64,000 nucleotides of DNA from Arthrobacter sp. StoSoilB5 (GCF_019977235.1 NZ_AP024646.1:2170001-2234000), one strand, 5' to 3'; counted from the first letter of the stretch, positions 37,445-46,484 are shown. Made by a program: numbers and translations. The notes: generated by a model not told the origin, from the sequence alone.

Positions 37445-37486
37445 ATGGTGCAGTCCGTGCACAGTTCTGTGCACGGACTGCACCAT
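37445..37486. promoter_or_regulatory. 42-bp near-perfect inverted repeat in divergent promoter
   Basis: The 20-bp arm 37445-37464 is the exact reverse complement of 37467-37486, with TT between. The arms contain nested TGCA-type dyads (TGCAGTCCGTGCA, TGCACAGTTCTGTGCA, TGCACGGACTGCA). Located 84 bp from the SDR start and 90 bp from the oxidase start, it fits a dimer- or tetramer-binding operator for both. The AraC protein encoded past the oxidase gene is one candidate binder. Confidence 0.7.
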
Positions 37487-37575
37487 GGGCCCGCAACCGC
37501 CCTATTTTGGTGCGGGATCACGCAGGATGGAAAGCACGTGTTACGCACGACACACCGCATCAAAGGAGATGTTGA

Positions 37576-39192
37576 ATGATGAGTACCACCCCAGAGACGT
37601 CGACTCACCCGCTCCCGCCCGGCGTGACCGAGCTTGACCTCGAAAAGGCACTCGTGGCGTTCGCTGCAGCGATCGGCGAAGACAAGGTCGAGAGCGACGC
37701 CGAATCTCTGCTGGACTTCCAGGATCCCTTCCAGGTTCCCGGCTCCGCGACGAATCTCCCGTCAGCTGTCGTCAGCCCAATGAGTACTGAGGACGTCCAG
37801 GCGATCGTTCGGATCGCCAACGAGTATCGCATTCCGTTGTGGCCCATCAGCCGCGGCAAGAACAATGGTTATGGGGGAGCTGCGCCTCAGGTGCGCGGCT
37901 CCGTGATGCTCTCGTTCCGGAACATGAACCGCGTCCTGGAGATCAACGAGGAGCTCGGCTACGCGATCGTGGAGCCGGGCGTGAGCTGGTACGACCTGCA
38001 CGATGCGATCAAGGCCGGCGGGCACAACCTCGTGGCCTCCATCGTGGATATCGGCTGGGGAGGCGTCGTTTCGAACACGCTCGAGCACGGGCTAACCTAC
38101 ATGCCGTACTCGATCGACCAGGCCTCGCACTGCGGCTTTGAGGTCGTACTCCCGAACGGGGACCTCATGCGCACCGGCTCGGGCGCGATGGACAACAACC
38201 CGACCTGGCCACTGTACAAGCGGGGCCTCGGGCCGACGTCGACCGAGATGTTCATGCAGTCCAACTACGGCATCGTCACCAAGATGGGCTACTGGCTCAT
38301 GCCGAAGCCCGAGGTGTACATGCCGCTGTGGCTGCGCGTCTGGGACGAGGCGCAGATGCCCGCCGTGGTCGATGCGCTGCGCGAGCTCATGCTCGACGGC
38401 ACGATTGATATGCGCCCGCAGCTGTCGAACACGCTCTGCATGGCCTCGATGCTCACCACCCGGGCCGAGTGGTACGCCGGTGAGGGCCCGATGCCGGAGG
38501 AGATCATCGATAAGATCGCCAAGGAGATGGGTTTGGGGCGCTGGATGATGCGTTTTGCGCTCTACGGCGACGAAGCGGTGGTTGACCACAACTTCGCCAA
38601 GCTTCAGGCGCGCTTCCTGCAGATCCCGAGTGTCGACCTCGTGGGCCAGAAGCACGGGGCCGACGCGTGGGAGACACTGCCCAACCCGCACGAGCGCGTT
38701 CAGATCGGGGTGCCGAGCCAGGATCTCTACAAGATGGCAGGCTGGTCAGGCGGCGAGGAGGGCGGCCACGTCGACTTCTCGCCGGTCATCCCGCTTACCT
38801 CCCAGCACGCGATCGCCGCGCAGAAGCTGATGGCCGAGATGTGCGCCGAGGTGGGCCTTGATTTCCTCGGCGGCATGCTCCCGATCAACGCGCGTGCAAC
38901 CACCTTCATCAACGTGATCCCCTTTGACACGAAGAACCCGCAGCAGGTAGCAAAGGCGTACGCCCTGGCCAAGCGCATGGTCGCAGAGGCGGGCAAGCGC
39001 GGATACGGCGAATACAGGGCGCACCTGTCCTTTATGGACCTCGCAGCCGATCAATTCGGCTTCAACGACCACGCGTTGCGGCGCTTCAACGAGACGATCA
39101 AGGACACGCTCGATCCCAACGGGATTATCGCTCCGGGTAAGTCAGGGATTTGGGGCACCCGCCTGAGGGAGGCCGGATTCCCCCAGGGCTGA
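37576..39192 (+). CDS. vanillyl-alcohol/eugenol-oxidase-type FAD flavoprotein
   Basis: 538 residues; AAAGGAGATG precedes the ATG pair at 37576/37579. FAD-binding PCMH domain: NLPSAVVSPMSTEDVQAIVR, ISRGKNNGYGGAAPQVRGSV and SIVDIGWGGVVSNTLEHGL, where the Asp matches the catalytic aspartate of VAO-type enzymes. The C-terminal cap has GGHVDFSPV, matching the region of the covalent FAD-linking histidine, and GYGEYRAHLSFM with the Tyr-Arg pair that binds the phenolate. It oxidises a para-substituted phenol (vanillyl alcohol, eugenol or a 4-alkylphenol) to the quinone methide and then alcohol, aldehyde or ketone. With no cytochrome partner nearby it is more likely an oxidase than a 4-cresol-type dehydrogenase. 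Its last 51 bp overlap the convergent AraC gene. Confidence 0.88.
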   Translation: MMSTTPETSTHPLPPGVTELDLEKALVAFAAAIGEDKVESDAESLLDFQDPFQVPGSATNLPSAVVSPMSTEDVQAIVRIANEYRIPLWPISRGKNNGYGGAAPQVRGSVMLSFRNMNRVLEINEELGYAIVEPGVSWYDLHDAIKAGGHNLVASIVDIGWGGVVSNTLEHGLTYMPYSIDQASHCGFEVVLPNGDLMRTGSGAMDNNPTWPLYKRGLGPTSTEMFMQSNYGIVTKMGYWLMPKPEVYMPLWLRVWDEAQMPAVVDALRELMLDGTIDMRPQLSNTLCMASMLTTRAEWYAGEGPMPEEIIDKIAKEMGLGRWMMRFALYGDEAVVDHNFAKLQARFLQIPSVDLVGQKHGADAWETLPNPHERVQIGVPSQDLYKMAGWSGGEEGGHVDFSPVIPLTSQHAIAAQKLMAEMCAEVGLDFLGGMLPINARATTFINVIPFDTKNPQQVAKAYALAKRMVAEAGKRGYGEYRAHLSFMDLAADQFGFNDHALRRFNETIKDTLDPNGIIAPGKSGIWGTRLREAGFPQG

Positions 39193-40194
39193 TTGCGCAT
39201 CTTCGGGGGAGTCCCCGCCCAGACCAAAGGGTGGGGGCTTCCCCGAAGGATCGGGCAAATGCCTGGCTTCCCGTGGAGCGCAACCGTGAACCTCGCGGAA
39301 CGCCCTGCTGAAGCTTGCCGGATGGCGGTATCCCCACCTCGCTGCGACCGTCGCGATCGTCGTTTCCGGGGACCGCCGCAACTCACCCACGGCGCCCTCG
39401 AACCGGCGTTCGCGGATCCAGGCCGACACCCCGGTGCCGGTGGCTGCAAAGAGCTTGTGGACGTAGCGTGTGGACACGAAATGGGCCTGAGCGATCTGAT
39501 CTGGCCCGAGTTCAGGGTCGTGCAGATGGTTGATCACGTACCGCTGCATCTGATCGAGCAGTGCCTGAGGGCGGGAGCGCGGATGGGAAATTTCCTGTAC
39601 GCCGTACATGCTGCGAAGCAATGGCAGCAGCATCTGTGCGGCGCCTTCCCCGTCAGGGCTTGAGAACCCGCTGCCGCTTATGGTCGTTCGGGCGAGCTGC
39701 GCGAGGAACGGGGTTGCCGGCCCAGCGAGCCGTCCCTGGCCCGAATCCACCCGCGTCGCGGAACGCCGGGCGAGGCCCTCAGCCTGCGCCCCGATGAACC
39801 ATTTGGGAATGCTGAATACGATTACCTCGAATCCCTCGCGGCCCTCAAAAGTGGAAGGCCGCGACGTATCCTGGCACGCAATGTCACCGGGGCCAAGAGC
39901 ACAGCTGCGATCGTCCTGTTCGATTTGGATCATGCCCCTGGTCATCAGATACAGCAAGATGCACTCCGGGTCGGCGGTGGCGATCATCCGCTGCGTGCGT
40001 GCCACCCGGTGCGCAAGTCCTTGGATCCACTGGACCCCGACCGGTCCCATCTGGCCACCGGCCAAGCGGGCCTCGAATGACGGCGCCTCGACCGATTCGA
40101 CGTGCATCGGGAAGAAGCGTTCCGCGATCCCTGCCGACCAGTAATCCCGGCGCTCGGCCGGGGGGACCGACCGGGTGCACGGTACGGAAGTCAT
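39142..40194 (-). CDS. AraC-family transcriptional regulator
   Basis: 350 residues from ATG 40194. The N-terminal ~190 residues are an AraC_binding_2-type sensing domain (VARTQRMIATADPECILLYL, then GDIACQDTSRPSTFEG). The C-terminal domain has two helix-turn-helix units: LGPDQIAQAHFVSTRYVHKL and TTIATVAARWGYRHPASFSR. The domain should end near HGCAPREARHL; a ~35-residue proline/glycine-rich tail continues into the 3' end of the oxidase gene on the other strand. Such regulators usually activate aromatic catabolic genes in response to a phenolic compound, here presumably the flavoprotein oxidase and SDR. Confidence 0.85.
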   Translation of the reverse strand: MTSVPCTRSVPPAERRDYWSAGIAERFFPMHVESVEAPSFEARLAGGQMGPVGVQWIQGLAHRVARTQRMIATADPECILLYLMTRGMIQIEQDDRSCALGPGDIACQDTSRPSTFEGREGFEVIVFSIPKWFIGAQAEGLARRSATRVDSGQGRLAGPATPFLAQLARTTISGSGFSSPDGEGAAQMLLPLLRSMYGVQEISHPRSRPQALLDQMQRYVINHLHDPELGPDQIAQAHFVSTRYVHKLFAATGTGVSAWIRERRFEGAVGELRRSPETTIATVAARWGYRHPASFSRAFREVHGCAPREARHLPDPSGKPPPFGLGGDSPEDAQSALGESGLPQAGAPNP

Positions 40195-40406
40195 CGGCCC
40201 GCCTCTGATGCGGTGCCATGATGGATCTGCGGCGCAGGCCAGCAGACCCGCGAATCGACGACTTCCGCGCCAAAGGATGCAGTCAAGGCACCTCCTCAAA
40301 AAATTCGATCCGTTTCGCACTGATTGTAAGGCGCGTCACACTGCGATTCAAAATGCCGCATTGGGGTATGCGATGCCCGGACTGCCGGATCGCTCACCAA
40401 TAATCG

Positions 40407-40421
40407 TGTACGTTTCGTATT
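40407..40421. promoter_or_regulatory. shared operator of aromatic regulon, site a
   Basis: TGTACGTTTCGTATT, core TACGTTTCGTA at 40409-40419, is 28 bp before the TetR start at 40449. This is the expected autoregulatory position and the reason to name this TetR as the binder. Confidence 0.65.
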
Positions 40422-40448
40422 GCATCGCGTTGCCCGTATGGTTGACCC

Positions 40449-41027
40449 ATGGCAGTCAGAAGTCAAGAAAGTCGTCGGGCCGTTTTAGAAGCAACCATGA
40501 AGTTGCTCGAAGACTCGGGGCCGGCAGGGTTTACGGTTCAAAAGCTCTCCATTGAGCGCATTGCCCGCGAGGCTGGCGTCAGCAAGACCACCATCTACAG
40601 GTGGTGGTCGAGCAAGGTTGCCGTTGTCATCGACACATTCCTGGACAATCACGTCGCGCGAACCCCTGTGCGCGAGGATGTGCCCGCGATCGACGCGCTC
40701 CGTGAGCACATGGCCTCCCTCGCGGAGGTTTACGCAGGCAAGGAGGGCCGACTCGTGGCGCAACTCATCGGGGAGTGCCAACAGGACGAGGCAACGATGG
40801 CTGAATTCAAGCAGCATTTCTGGACTCCGCGCGCGCTGGTCGTTACGTCACTGGTTGAGCGAGCGATGAGCGAGGGGTCGATGAGAAAAGAACTCGATGC
40901 CCAGGTCGTTACCGAACTGCTGTATGCCCCCGTGTACTTCCGCCTGCTGTTCCAATCGGGCCCCCTTGATGCCAAGGCAACCAACTCCATTATGCAGACA
41001 GCCCTTGAGGGGCTCGCCGCAAGTTAG
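40449..41027 (+). CDS. TetR-family regulator, candidate master repressor of the aromatic island
   Basis: 192 residues. The DNA-binding domain reads RRAVLEATMKLLEDSGPAGF, LSIERIAREAGVSKTTIYRW and WSSKVAVVIDTFLDN. The YRWWxSK segment and C-terminal LYAPVYFRLLFQSGPLD fit the TetR_C_11 subgroup. It is divergent from the AraC gene. A TACGNNTCGTA site lies in its own promoter, and the same motif precedes five other units in the island, so it is the simplest candidate for their common repressor. The inducer is unknown, probably an aromatic intermediate or a CoA ester. Confidence 0.85.
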   Translation: MAVRSQESRRAVLEATMKLLEDSGPAGFTVQKLSIERIAREAGVSKTTIYRWWSSKVAVVIDTFLDNHVARTPVREDVPAIDALREHMASLAEVYAGKEGRLVAQLIGECQQDEATMAEFKQHFWTPRALVVTSLVERAMSEGSMRKELDAQVVTELLYAPVYFRLLFQSGPLDAKATNSIMQTALEGLAAS

Positions 41028-41163
41028 TGGCCTTGGGCTTTCAATAGTCCCGTCCGGCCCATGCGGCTCGAATGGGCTCGAAGCCAAGACTTGATCACGT
41101 AATTCGGCTTCAGCGGCGTGTGCCGGTAAGCCTTGGGAGACACCTAAAGTTTGTTCAATACGA

Positions 41164-41174
41164 TACGGTTCGTA
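41164..41174. promoter_or_regulatory. shared operator of aromatic regulon, site b
   Basis: TACGGTTCGTA, within AATACGATACGGTTCGTATA, is about 145 bp before the thiolase start. It is flanked by AT-rich sequence (ATATATTCAG) that could be a promoter. Confidence 0.65.
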
Positions 41175-41317
41175 TATATTCAGTGGACGTTGGATGCGTG
41201 AACTTGATCCACGCCCGTTGCGCCCATGGACAAATGCGTCCCGGGCCATATCGTCCTCCCCGGCCTTTAGTGCCGGCCGGTCGTGCGGGCGGGCCACTAT
41301 GAAAGGAACCCCTCATC

Positions 41318-42538
41318 GTGAACACCGCCATTGCGCCAAATGACGCGGTTGTCGTCGCCTACCGCAGGACACCGATCGGGCGGGCCCGCAAGGGATCGCT
41401 GGCTGGTGAACGACCCGAAGACCTCGCGCTGGCAGCCATCCGGGGAGCGCTCTCGGCGTTTGGGCAGATCGATTCCGCCGAATTTGCCGATGCCTACGTC
41501 GGATGCGCTGTCCCGCAGGGCGCGCAGGGCGACAACATAGGACGCCGCATCATGGTGCTTGGAGGAATGGACAGCGTCCCGGCGGTCACAGTGAACCGCT
41601 TCTGTGCCTCCTCGTTGCAGGCAACCGCGATGGCCGCCCAGGCAGTGCGGGCCGGTGACGGGGAAGCATTTCTGATCGCCGGCGTCGAATCTACCAGTTC
41701 GACACCGCCAGTGGTCGAAAACCCCCACCCCGCCTTCGCGGACGCATCACGGCGTGCTGACGACATCTTTGAATCCGGCCAGCCGTGGGTCGACCCCCAC
41801 GATCACGGACGACTGCCCGATGTGTACCTCTCCATGGGCAAGACCGCCGAGTTCGTGGCACGCCAAACCGGCACCACGCGCCGCGACCAGGACGAATGGG
41901 CGATGGAGTCCCAACTCCGGGCGGAGCGGGCGATCGAGTCCGGATACTTCGCCCGCGAGATCGTCCCGGTGACCACGGCTACCGGCACCGTGGTGAGCAC
42001 GGACGACGGCCCGCGCCCGGGAACCACCCTGGAGGCCCTCTCCGGCCTCAAGCCCGTGTTCCACGAATCTGGAACCGTCACCGCAGGCAACGCCAGCCCG
42101 CTCAACGACGGCGCCTCTGCCCTGGTTGTGATGAGTGCCCAACGCGCGGGCGCATTGGGGTTGAAGCCGCTGGCCCGTATCCTGGGCAGCGCCGCAAGCG
42201 GCCTTTCCCCAGAGATCATGGGACTGGGTCCCGTGGACTCGTCCCGCCGCCTGCTTGAACGCCTCGGACTGTCGATCGGTGACATTGACATTATTGAGCT
42301 TAACGAGGCCTTCGCCGCCCAGGTGGTACCTGTGGTGCAGAAACTGGGCGCAGATCCGGAGCGGGTCAACCCATTTGGCGGGGCGATCGCGCTTGGCCAT
42401 CCGTTCGGTGCGACCGGCGCGCGGCTGGTCGGAACCCTCATTAATGGACTGCAGACCAGGGGTGGATCGCTCGGCCTGGCCACGCTCTGTGTGGGTGGCG
42501 GCCAGGGTATGGCGATGGTAGTGGAAAGGCTGTCGTGA
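41318..42538 (+). CDS. thiolase (acetyl-CoA C-acyltransferase)
   Basis: 406 residues from a GTG start with AAAGGAAC upstream. All catalytic elements are present: nucleophile Cys in NRFCASSLQATAMA, His in ALGHPFGATGARL, and second Cys in LATLCVGGGQGMA; NEAFAAQ is also conserved. Degradative thiolases split beta-ketoacyl-CoA with CoA. An acetoacetyl-CoA synthetase is encoded at 60955 in the same predicted regulon, so cleavage of acetoacetyl-CoA to two acetyl-CoA is a natural role, though a longer aromatic-derived ketoacyl-CoA is possible. The stop overlaps the next start by 4 bp. Confidence 0.9.
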   Translation: MNTAIAPNDAVVVAYRRTPIGRARKGSLAGERPEDLALAAIRGALSAFGQIDSAEFADAYVGCAVPQGAQGDNIGRRIMVLGGMDSVPAVTVNRFCASSLQATAMAAQAVRAGDGEAFLIAGVESTSSTPPVVENPHPAFADASRRADDIFESGQPWVDPHDHGRLPDVYLSMGKTAEFVARQTGTTRRDQDEWAMESQLRAERAIESGYFAREIVPVTTATGTVVSTDDGPRPGTTLEALSGLKPVFHESGTVTAGNASPLNDGASALVVMSAQRAGALGLKPLARILGSAASGLSPEIMGLGPVDSSRRLLERLGLSIGDIDIIELNEAFAAQVVPVVQKLGADPERVNPFGGAIALGHPFGATGARLVGTLINGLQTRGGSLGLATLCVGGGQGMAMVVERLS

Positions 42539-42948
42539 ACCAGCCAGCGCTCATTGCCGACCCGGCCCGCTCGATGCTGGCCGCCGACCGAAGCCTGGAA
42601 GGCCTGGGCATCCACGTGTTGCATGCCAGCGAGGGACGCGCAACCGCGGTCCTGACGGTCACTCCCGAGATGGCCAACGGGCACGGGATTGCCCACGGTG
42701 GATTGGTCTTCGCGTTGGCCGACACCGCGTTCGCCATGGCCGCCAACACCTTCGGCGCCGGAATCGCGACCGCCGAGGCTTCCATCTCCTACATTTCCCC
42801 GGCTCACATCGACGACGAACTGTTCGCCTCCGCCGAAGTGGCCTTTCATGAGGGCCGCCGGATGATTGTGGACGTGGTGGTGCGGGCGGGTGAGCGGACT
42901 GTCGCCATCTACCGCGGAACGGGCAGGGCCCTGCCCCCTACGGACTGA
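42535..42948 (+). CDS. PaaI-type hotdog thioesterase
   Basis: 137 residues. NGHGIAHGGLVFALADTAFA is the 4HBT/PaaI signature, with the glycine-rich helix start and the Asp that acts on the thioester. It hydrolyses acyl- or aryl-CoA and in aromatic pathways rescues CoA from stalled intermediates. GTGA overlap with the thiolase gene shows coupled translation. A strong terminator follows. Confidence 0.88.
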   Translation: MNQPALIADPARSMLAADRSLEGLGIHVLHASEGRATAVLTVTPEMANGHGIAHGGLVFALADTAFAMAANTFGAGIATAEASISYISPAHIDDELFASAEVAFHEGRRMIVDVVVRAGERTVAIYRGTGRALPPTD

Positions 42949-42985
42949 GGCTGACAGGGCTGCCAATATTAAGCACCCAGACATG

Positions 42986-43026
42986 CAAGTGTGCCCGGAC
43001 TCCGAGCTGGAGTCCGGGCACACTTG
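42986..43026 (+). terminator. strong hairpin after thioesterase gene
   Basis: The 18-bp arm 42986-43003 (CAAGTGTGCCCGGACTCC) is the exact complement of 43009-43026, with a GAGCT loop. It lies between convergent thioesterase and old-yellow-enzyme genes and probably stops transcription from the plus side. Confidence 0.75.
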
Positions 43027-43048
43027 TGTCCGTACCAAAAATTGCCGC

Positions 43049-43080
43049 GCCGGACCCCCGTCATGGATGGAGGGTCCGGC
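43049..43080 (-). terminator. hairpin after old-yellow-enzyme gene
   Basis: GCCGGACCC (43049-43057) pairs with GGGTCCGGC (43072-43080). Read on the minus strand it follows the oxidoreductase stop by 12 bp and is followed by GGCAATTTTTGG, a T tract, so it fits a rho-independent terminator. Confidence 0.65.
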
Positions 43081-43092
43081 CCGGCGTGGATG

Positions 43093-44412
43093 TCAGCTCT
43101 TGGAGCCCTTCTGGCCCGCGGTCGCCAGTTTGTCGGCGATGCCCATGAGGGCCGGGGAGCCGGTCGCGGCGATCAGCAGGCGGTGGACCGGACGCTTGAG
43201 CATAATCGATACGGGTTCCTTTGCCCCCGCGAGAACCGCTTCGCGTCCCATGGCCGGGTTTTTGTGGCACCGCACGGGCACGTTGAAGATCAGGCGGCGC
43301 AGGCATGAGTTGTCGTGGTCACACCACACAATCTCATTCTGTCGTCCCTGGAGGACCTTGTTGGGGAATTCCGGGTCGGCCAGCATCTGCCGGGCCAGCA
43401 TGATTCCGTCCGCGAATCCGGCGGTGATGGCGTCTGCACACTGTTGCGGGTCGTAGGTGCTGCTCAGGAGGAGGGGGACGTTGGGCATGGCGGCGCGGAA
43501 TGCCTGTGGCTCTCCGTGCTCCAGAATTGCGCCCGATTCGGAGGTGACGTTGTTGTCCATCGACTCGTAGTTCGCATCGCTCAGGGCGATATATCCAACC
43601 CCTTCCTTCTCAATGATCGCGGCGACCTCCGCGAACCCTGCGGGCCCCTGGCCATCGGGAAGGTGGTCGTTGGTGCTCATCCTCAGGCCCACCGGATAGT
43701 CGGTTCCGACCTCGGCGCGAATTGCCCGGATCGTGTCGACGAGGATGCGGGCGCGGTTCTCGGCGCTGCCGCCGTATTCATCAGTCCTCCAGTTGGTCCG
43801 CGGTGAGAGGAAGGAGGAATAGAGGTAGCGCATGTGTGCGCCCAGTTCGATGCCGTCGAAGCCGGCCGCCTTGGCACGCCGCACCGCGGTGACGGTCTGC
43901 TCCTGGACCTCAAGGATTTCCTCCTTGGTGATCTCCTCCGGCGTCGGGTTCGTTCTGCCGCCGGGAATGTAGAAACCGTGCGGCAGGCGGGGTGCGGCCA
44001 TGCGAACGGGCTTCGGGCTCGCAGACCTCGTGGGCCGGCCCTCGCCCGGCACACCCATGGCGCCGAAACTGGGGAAGATCTGGGCGAAGATGGGTACTTC
44101 GTGCTCGTGTACGGCATCGACCATGCGCCGCAGGCCCGGAATGAACTCGTCGCGGTCGAAGCGCATCAGGGGCTGGAATGGTGCCTCCTGGTTCCCGCGC
44201 TCGGTGGCCACGCCGCCACCGATGATCAGCAGTCCAGCTCCGCCGCGTGCGCGGGTTGCGAGGAACGCGATTGTCTGGTCGCTGGGATGGCCGTCCTTCG
44301 TGGGCTGGAGCACCGCCATGGGGCTGAGGACATAGCGGTTCTTGATGGTCAGGCCGTCGATTTTCCAGGGGCTGGAAAGCACCTCGGCGACGGTTGCGGT
44401 CTCGTGGGACAT
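43093..44412 (-). CDS. old-yellow-enzyme family NADH:flavin oxidoreductase
   Basis: 439 residues. FMN-binding barrel features: YVLSPMAVLQPTKDGHPSDQ, AAGFDGIELGAHMRYLYSSF, and LSPRTNWRTDEYGGSAENRA (the SPxxNxRxDxYGGSxxNR motif). A cysteine set in WCDHDNSCLRRLIFNVPVRC near residues 365-385 resembles the 4Fe-4S site of 2,4-dienoyl-CoA reductase-type members. The C-terminal FAD/NAD domain of those enzymes is absent, so electrons must come from elsewhere or directly from NAD(P)H. It could reduce an enone or ring-cleavage product. It is a single-gene unit, convergent with the thioesterase. Confidence 0.85.
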   Translation of the reverse strand: MSHETATVAEVLSSPWKIDGLTIKNRYVLSPMAVLQPTKDGHPSDQTIAFLATRARGGAGLLIIGGGVATERGNQEAPFQPLMRFDRDEFIPGLRRMVDAVHEHEVPIFAQIFPSFGAMGVPGEGRPTRSASPKPVRMAAPRLPHGFYIPGGRTNPTPEEITKEEILEVQEQTVTAVRRAKAAGFDGIELGAHMRYLYSSFLSPRTNWRTDEYGGSAENRARILVDTIRAIRAEVGTDYPVGLRMSTNDHLPDGQGPAGFAEVAAIIEKEGVGYIALSDANYESMDNNVTSESGAILEHGEPQAFRAAMPNVPLLLSSTYDPQQCADAITAGFADGIMLARQMLADPEFPNKVLQGRQNEIVWCDHDNSCLRRLIFNVPVRCHKNPAMGREAVLAGAKEPVSIMLKRPVHRLLIAATGSPALMGIADKLATAGQKGSKS

Positions 44413-44505
44413 TGTTCTCCTTGGATTTTCATTGAAGCCGCAGGATGAAATGAATCATCCGTGATTACGTTCGGGTCGTTTTGTATCGAGGGGCGGACTT
44501 GGAAG

Positions 44506-45528
44506 TCAGAACCTGTCGCGGACGTGACGTTCCCTGCCGTAGAGCGAAACCACGGCAAGGATGATGATCCCGAAAATGATGCGGCTCTGAGCCTCCGCGA
44601 GTCCGTTGCTCACGATGATCGTGGACAAAAGCGTGAGAGTGAGTGCGCCGAGCAGGGTCCGGGTGTAGCTGCCGCGGATCGAGCCAAAGATGGTACCGCC
44701 AACCAGGACAGCGGCCAGGCCCGCGAACAAATATGGCTCCCCGATGGTTTGCGACCATCCCGAGCCGTAGGAGGCAATGAAGATGCCGGCGATCCCGGCC
44801 AGGGCGCCGGAGGCGGCAAAGACCAGGGTCCACACCGCTGAGGTGCGAATCCTCGTCAGCCGGGCGGCCCGGAAATTGACTCCCGTAGCATGGAAACGGC
44901 GTCCGGCCGCGGTCCGGTTGAGGAAAATCCACATGCCCACCCCGCAGAGGAGCACTATCAGGATGATCGGCGGGAACGGCAAGCCGAAGGTGGTTCCCCG
45001 CAGGCTCGCCAAAGAACGCAGCGCCTGCGGCGGGGCGGAGGAGTAGTCGCCGTCGGCGAGGAAGAGCGTCGCGCCCGTCAGCGCCGCGCCGGTACCCAGC
45101 GTGACGACCAGTGGCTGGACCGCGAAGCGGTGGCAGATCCAGCCGATCAGGGCACCGATGCCGCCGCAGACCAAGATCGTGATCAGCACGGCGACAATCC
45201 CCGGGACCGCGAGCTTGCCCGCGACGTTGGCGGCCATAAAGGCGCCGAAGAGAATGTAGCCTGGCGCGGCAAGGTCCAGTCCGCCCAGGATCACCACGAG
45301 CGTCTGACCCATGGCTGCCAGGGCCAACAGGGAAGTGATGACCAGGATCGAGGTGACGGACCTGGGGTTTGCGATGGCAGGGATGGTGATGACCAGCCAG
45401 GCCGCCAGGGCCAGGACGACAAGGACCTGCAAGGCAGGCACCTCGAGGACCCATGCCTTGAACCTGGTCCAGGGCCTGGAAATCCGGACCTCGGGTGTTC
45501 CTGCGGGGGACAGTGTGTCACTGGTCAT
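44506..45528 (-). CDS. sugar-type ABC transporter permease (RbsC family)
   Basis: 340 residues from the ATG at 45528 that overlaps the previous stop (ATGA). The frame also runs on upstream but that is a shadow of the other permease. About ten hydrophobic helices and the BPD_transp_2 pattern GQTLVVILGGLDLAAPGYIL, PLVVTLGTGAALTGATLFLA and GLAAVLVGGTIFGSIRGS. Second permease of an RbsABC-type importer with the genes at 45525, 46481 and 48110. Substrate discussed under the binding protein. Confidence 0.88.
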   Translation of the reverse strand: MTSDTLSPAGTPEVRISRPWTRFKAWVLEVPALQVLVVLALAAWLVITIPAIANPRSVTSILVITSLLALAAMGQTLVVILGGLDLAAPGYILFGAFMAANVAGKLAVPGIVAVLITILVCGGIGALIGWICHRFAVQPLVVTLGTGAALTGATLFLADGDYSSAPPQALRSLASLRGTTFGLPFPPIILIVLLCGVGMWIFLNRTAAGRRFHATGVNFRAARLTRIRTSAVWTLVFAASGALAGIAGIFIASYGSGWSQTIGEPYLFAGLAAVLVGGTIFGSIRGSYTRTLLGALTLTLLSTIIVSNGLAEAQSRIIFGIIILAVVSLYGRERHVRDRF

Positions 45529-46484
45529 GATGCGTTCCTCTTCAAACGGGGTGCCAGCAGCGTCGCGCCTAGCACGACGCCGACGACGAGGACGGCGCCG
45601 TAGGCGAATTGGATGAGACTGGGGGCCACGCCCGAGGCGGTGAGCAATTGCTGCAGGAGAAATATGGAGACCGCTCCGAAGAGCGCGCCCAACAGGCCAC
45701 CGCGTCCGCCGGCGAGACTGGTTCCGCCCAGGACGGCGGCGGCGAGGCCCAGCAAAGCATAGGTGGAGGCGAGTGAGGACTGCGAGGACTGCACAATGGC
45801 GGTCAACGCAATGCCGGCGATCCCGGCAAACAGCCCGCCGAGGGTGTAGGCGAGGATCCGGATAACTTTGATGTCGACTCCGGAACCGTAGGCGGAGACA
45901 TCGCTCTCGCCGGTGGCCAGGAGATTGCTGACAAAGGCCGTGCGGCGCAGGGCGAACCAGATCAGCCCGGCGGCGCCGATCGTCAGGAGAGCGCCGGGGA
46001 GAACGCCGATGCTTCCGGCGAACACTTCGGTCCAGTTGTCCGGGGCAGCCACCGGGTTCTGGGCGATGCTCAGGGACAGGCCCACGAGCAGGAACAGCAT
46101 CCCGGTGGTGGCGACCACCGGGTGCAGGCGCACCACAGCGACAAGGATCCCGTTCAGGGCACCGGCCCCGGCGGCAACGGCCAGGATGATGGGAGCTGCC
46201 AGTTGCCAGTTGCCCAGCCCCGCGGGGATGAGGATGGCGACGAAGAAGCAGTTGATAAACGTGGCGAGTGGACCGACCGAAATGTCGATGCCGCCGGCAA
46301 GGATCGAGGGCGTGGAGGCGAAACCCACCAGCACGAACGGCGCCAGCGTGGCAAGGGTGCCGGGCAGGCGCTCGGGGGTGAGGAAGGACGGTGAGACGAA
46401 AAGGTTCAGCACCAGCAGCACCAGTGCGAGCAGCAAGGCAAAGGCGAAGGGCCAGCGCTGGAACAGGGTCAGGACGCGGTTCAT
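45525..46484 (-). CDS. sugar-type ABC transporter permease (RbsC family)
   Basis: 319 residues with about ten helices. SILAGGIDISVGPLATFINC is the GGIDLSVG motif of ribose-type permeases, and YALLGLAAAVLGGTSLAGGR is the second family block. It overlaps both the ATPase gene and the second permease by 4 bp, so all three are translated as a coupled set. Two different permeases suggest a heterodimeric channel, as in the rhamnose and autoinducer-2 type systems. Confidence 0.9.
   Translation of the reverse strand: MNRVLTLFQRWPFAFALLLALVLLVLNLFVSPSFLTPERLPGTLATLAPFVLVGFASTPSILAGGIDISVGPLATFINCFFVAILIPAGLGNWQLAAPIILAVAAGAGALNGILVAVVRLHPVVATTGMLFLLVGLSLSIAQNPVAAPDNWTEVFAGSIGVLPGALLTIGAAGLIWFALRRTAFVSNLLATGESDVSAYGSGVDIKVIRILAYTLGGLFAGIAGIALTAIVQSSQSSLASTYALLGLAAAVLGGTSLAGGRGGLLGALFGAVSIFLLQQLLTASGVAPSLIQFAYGAVLVVGVVLGATLLAPRLKRNAS

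Noticed and set aside
44420..44500. Further copy of the TACGNNTCGTA motif upstream of the old-yellow-enzyme gene
   Set aside because: The sequence ATTACGTTCGGGTCGT keeps parts of the motif but with altered spacing; not counted as a site.
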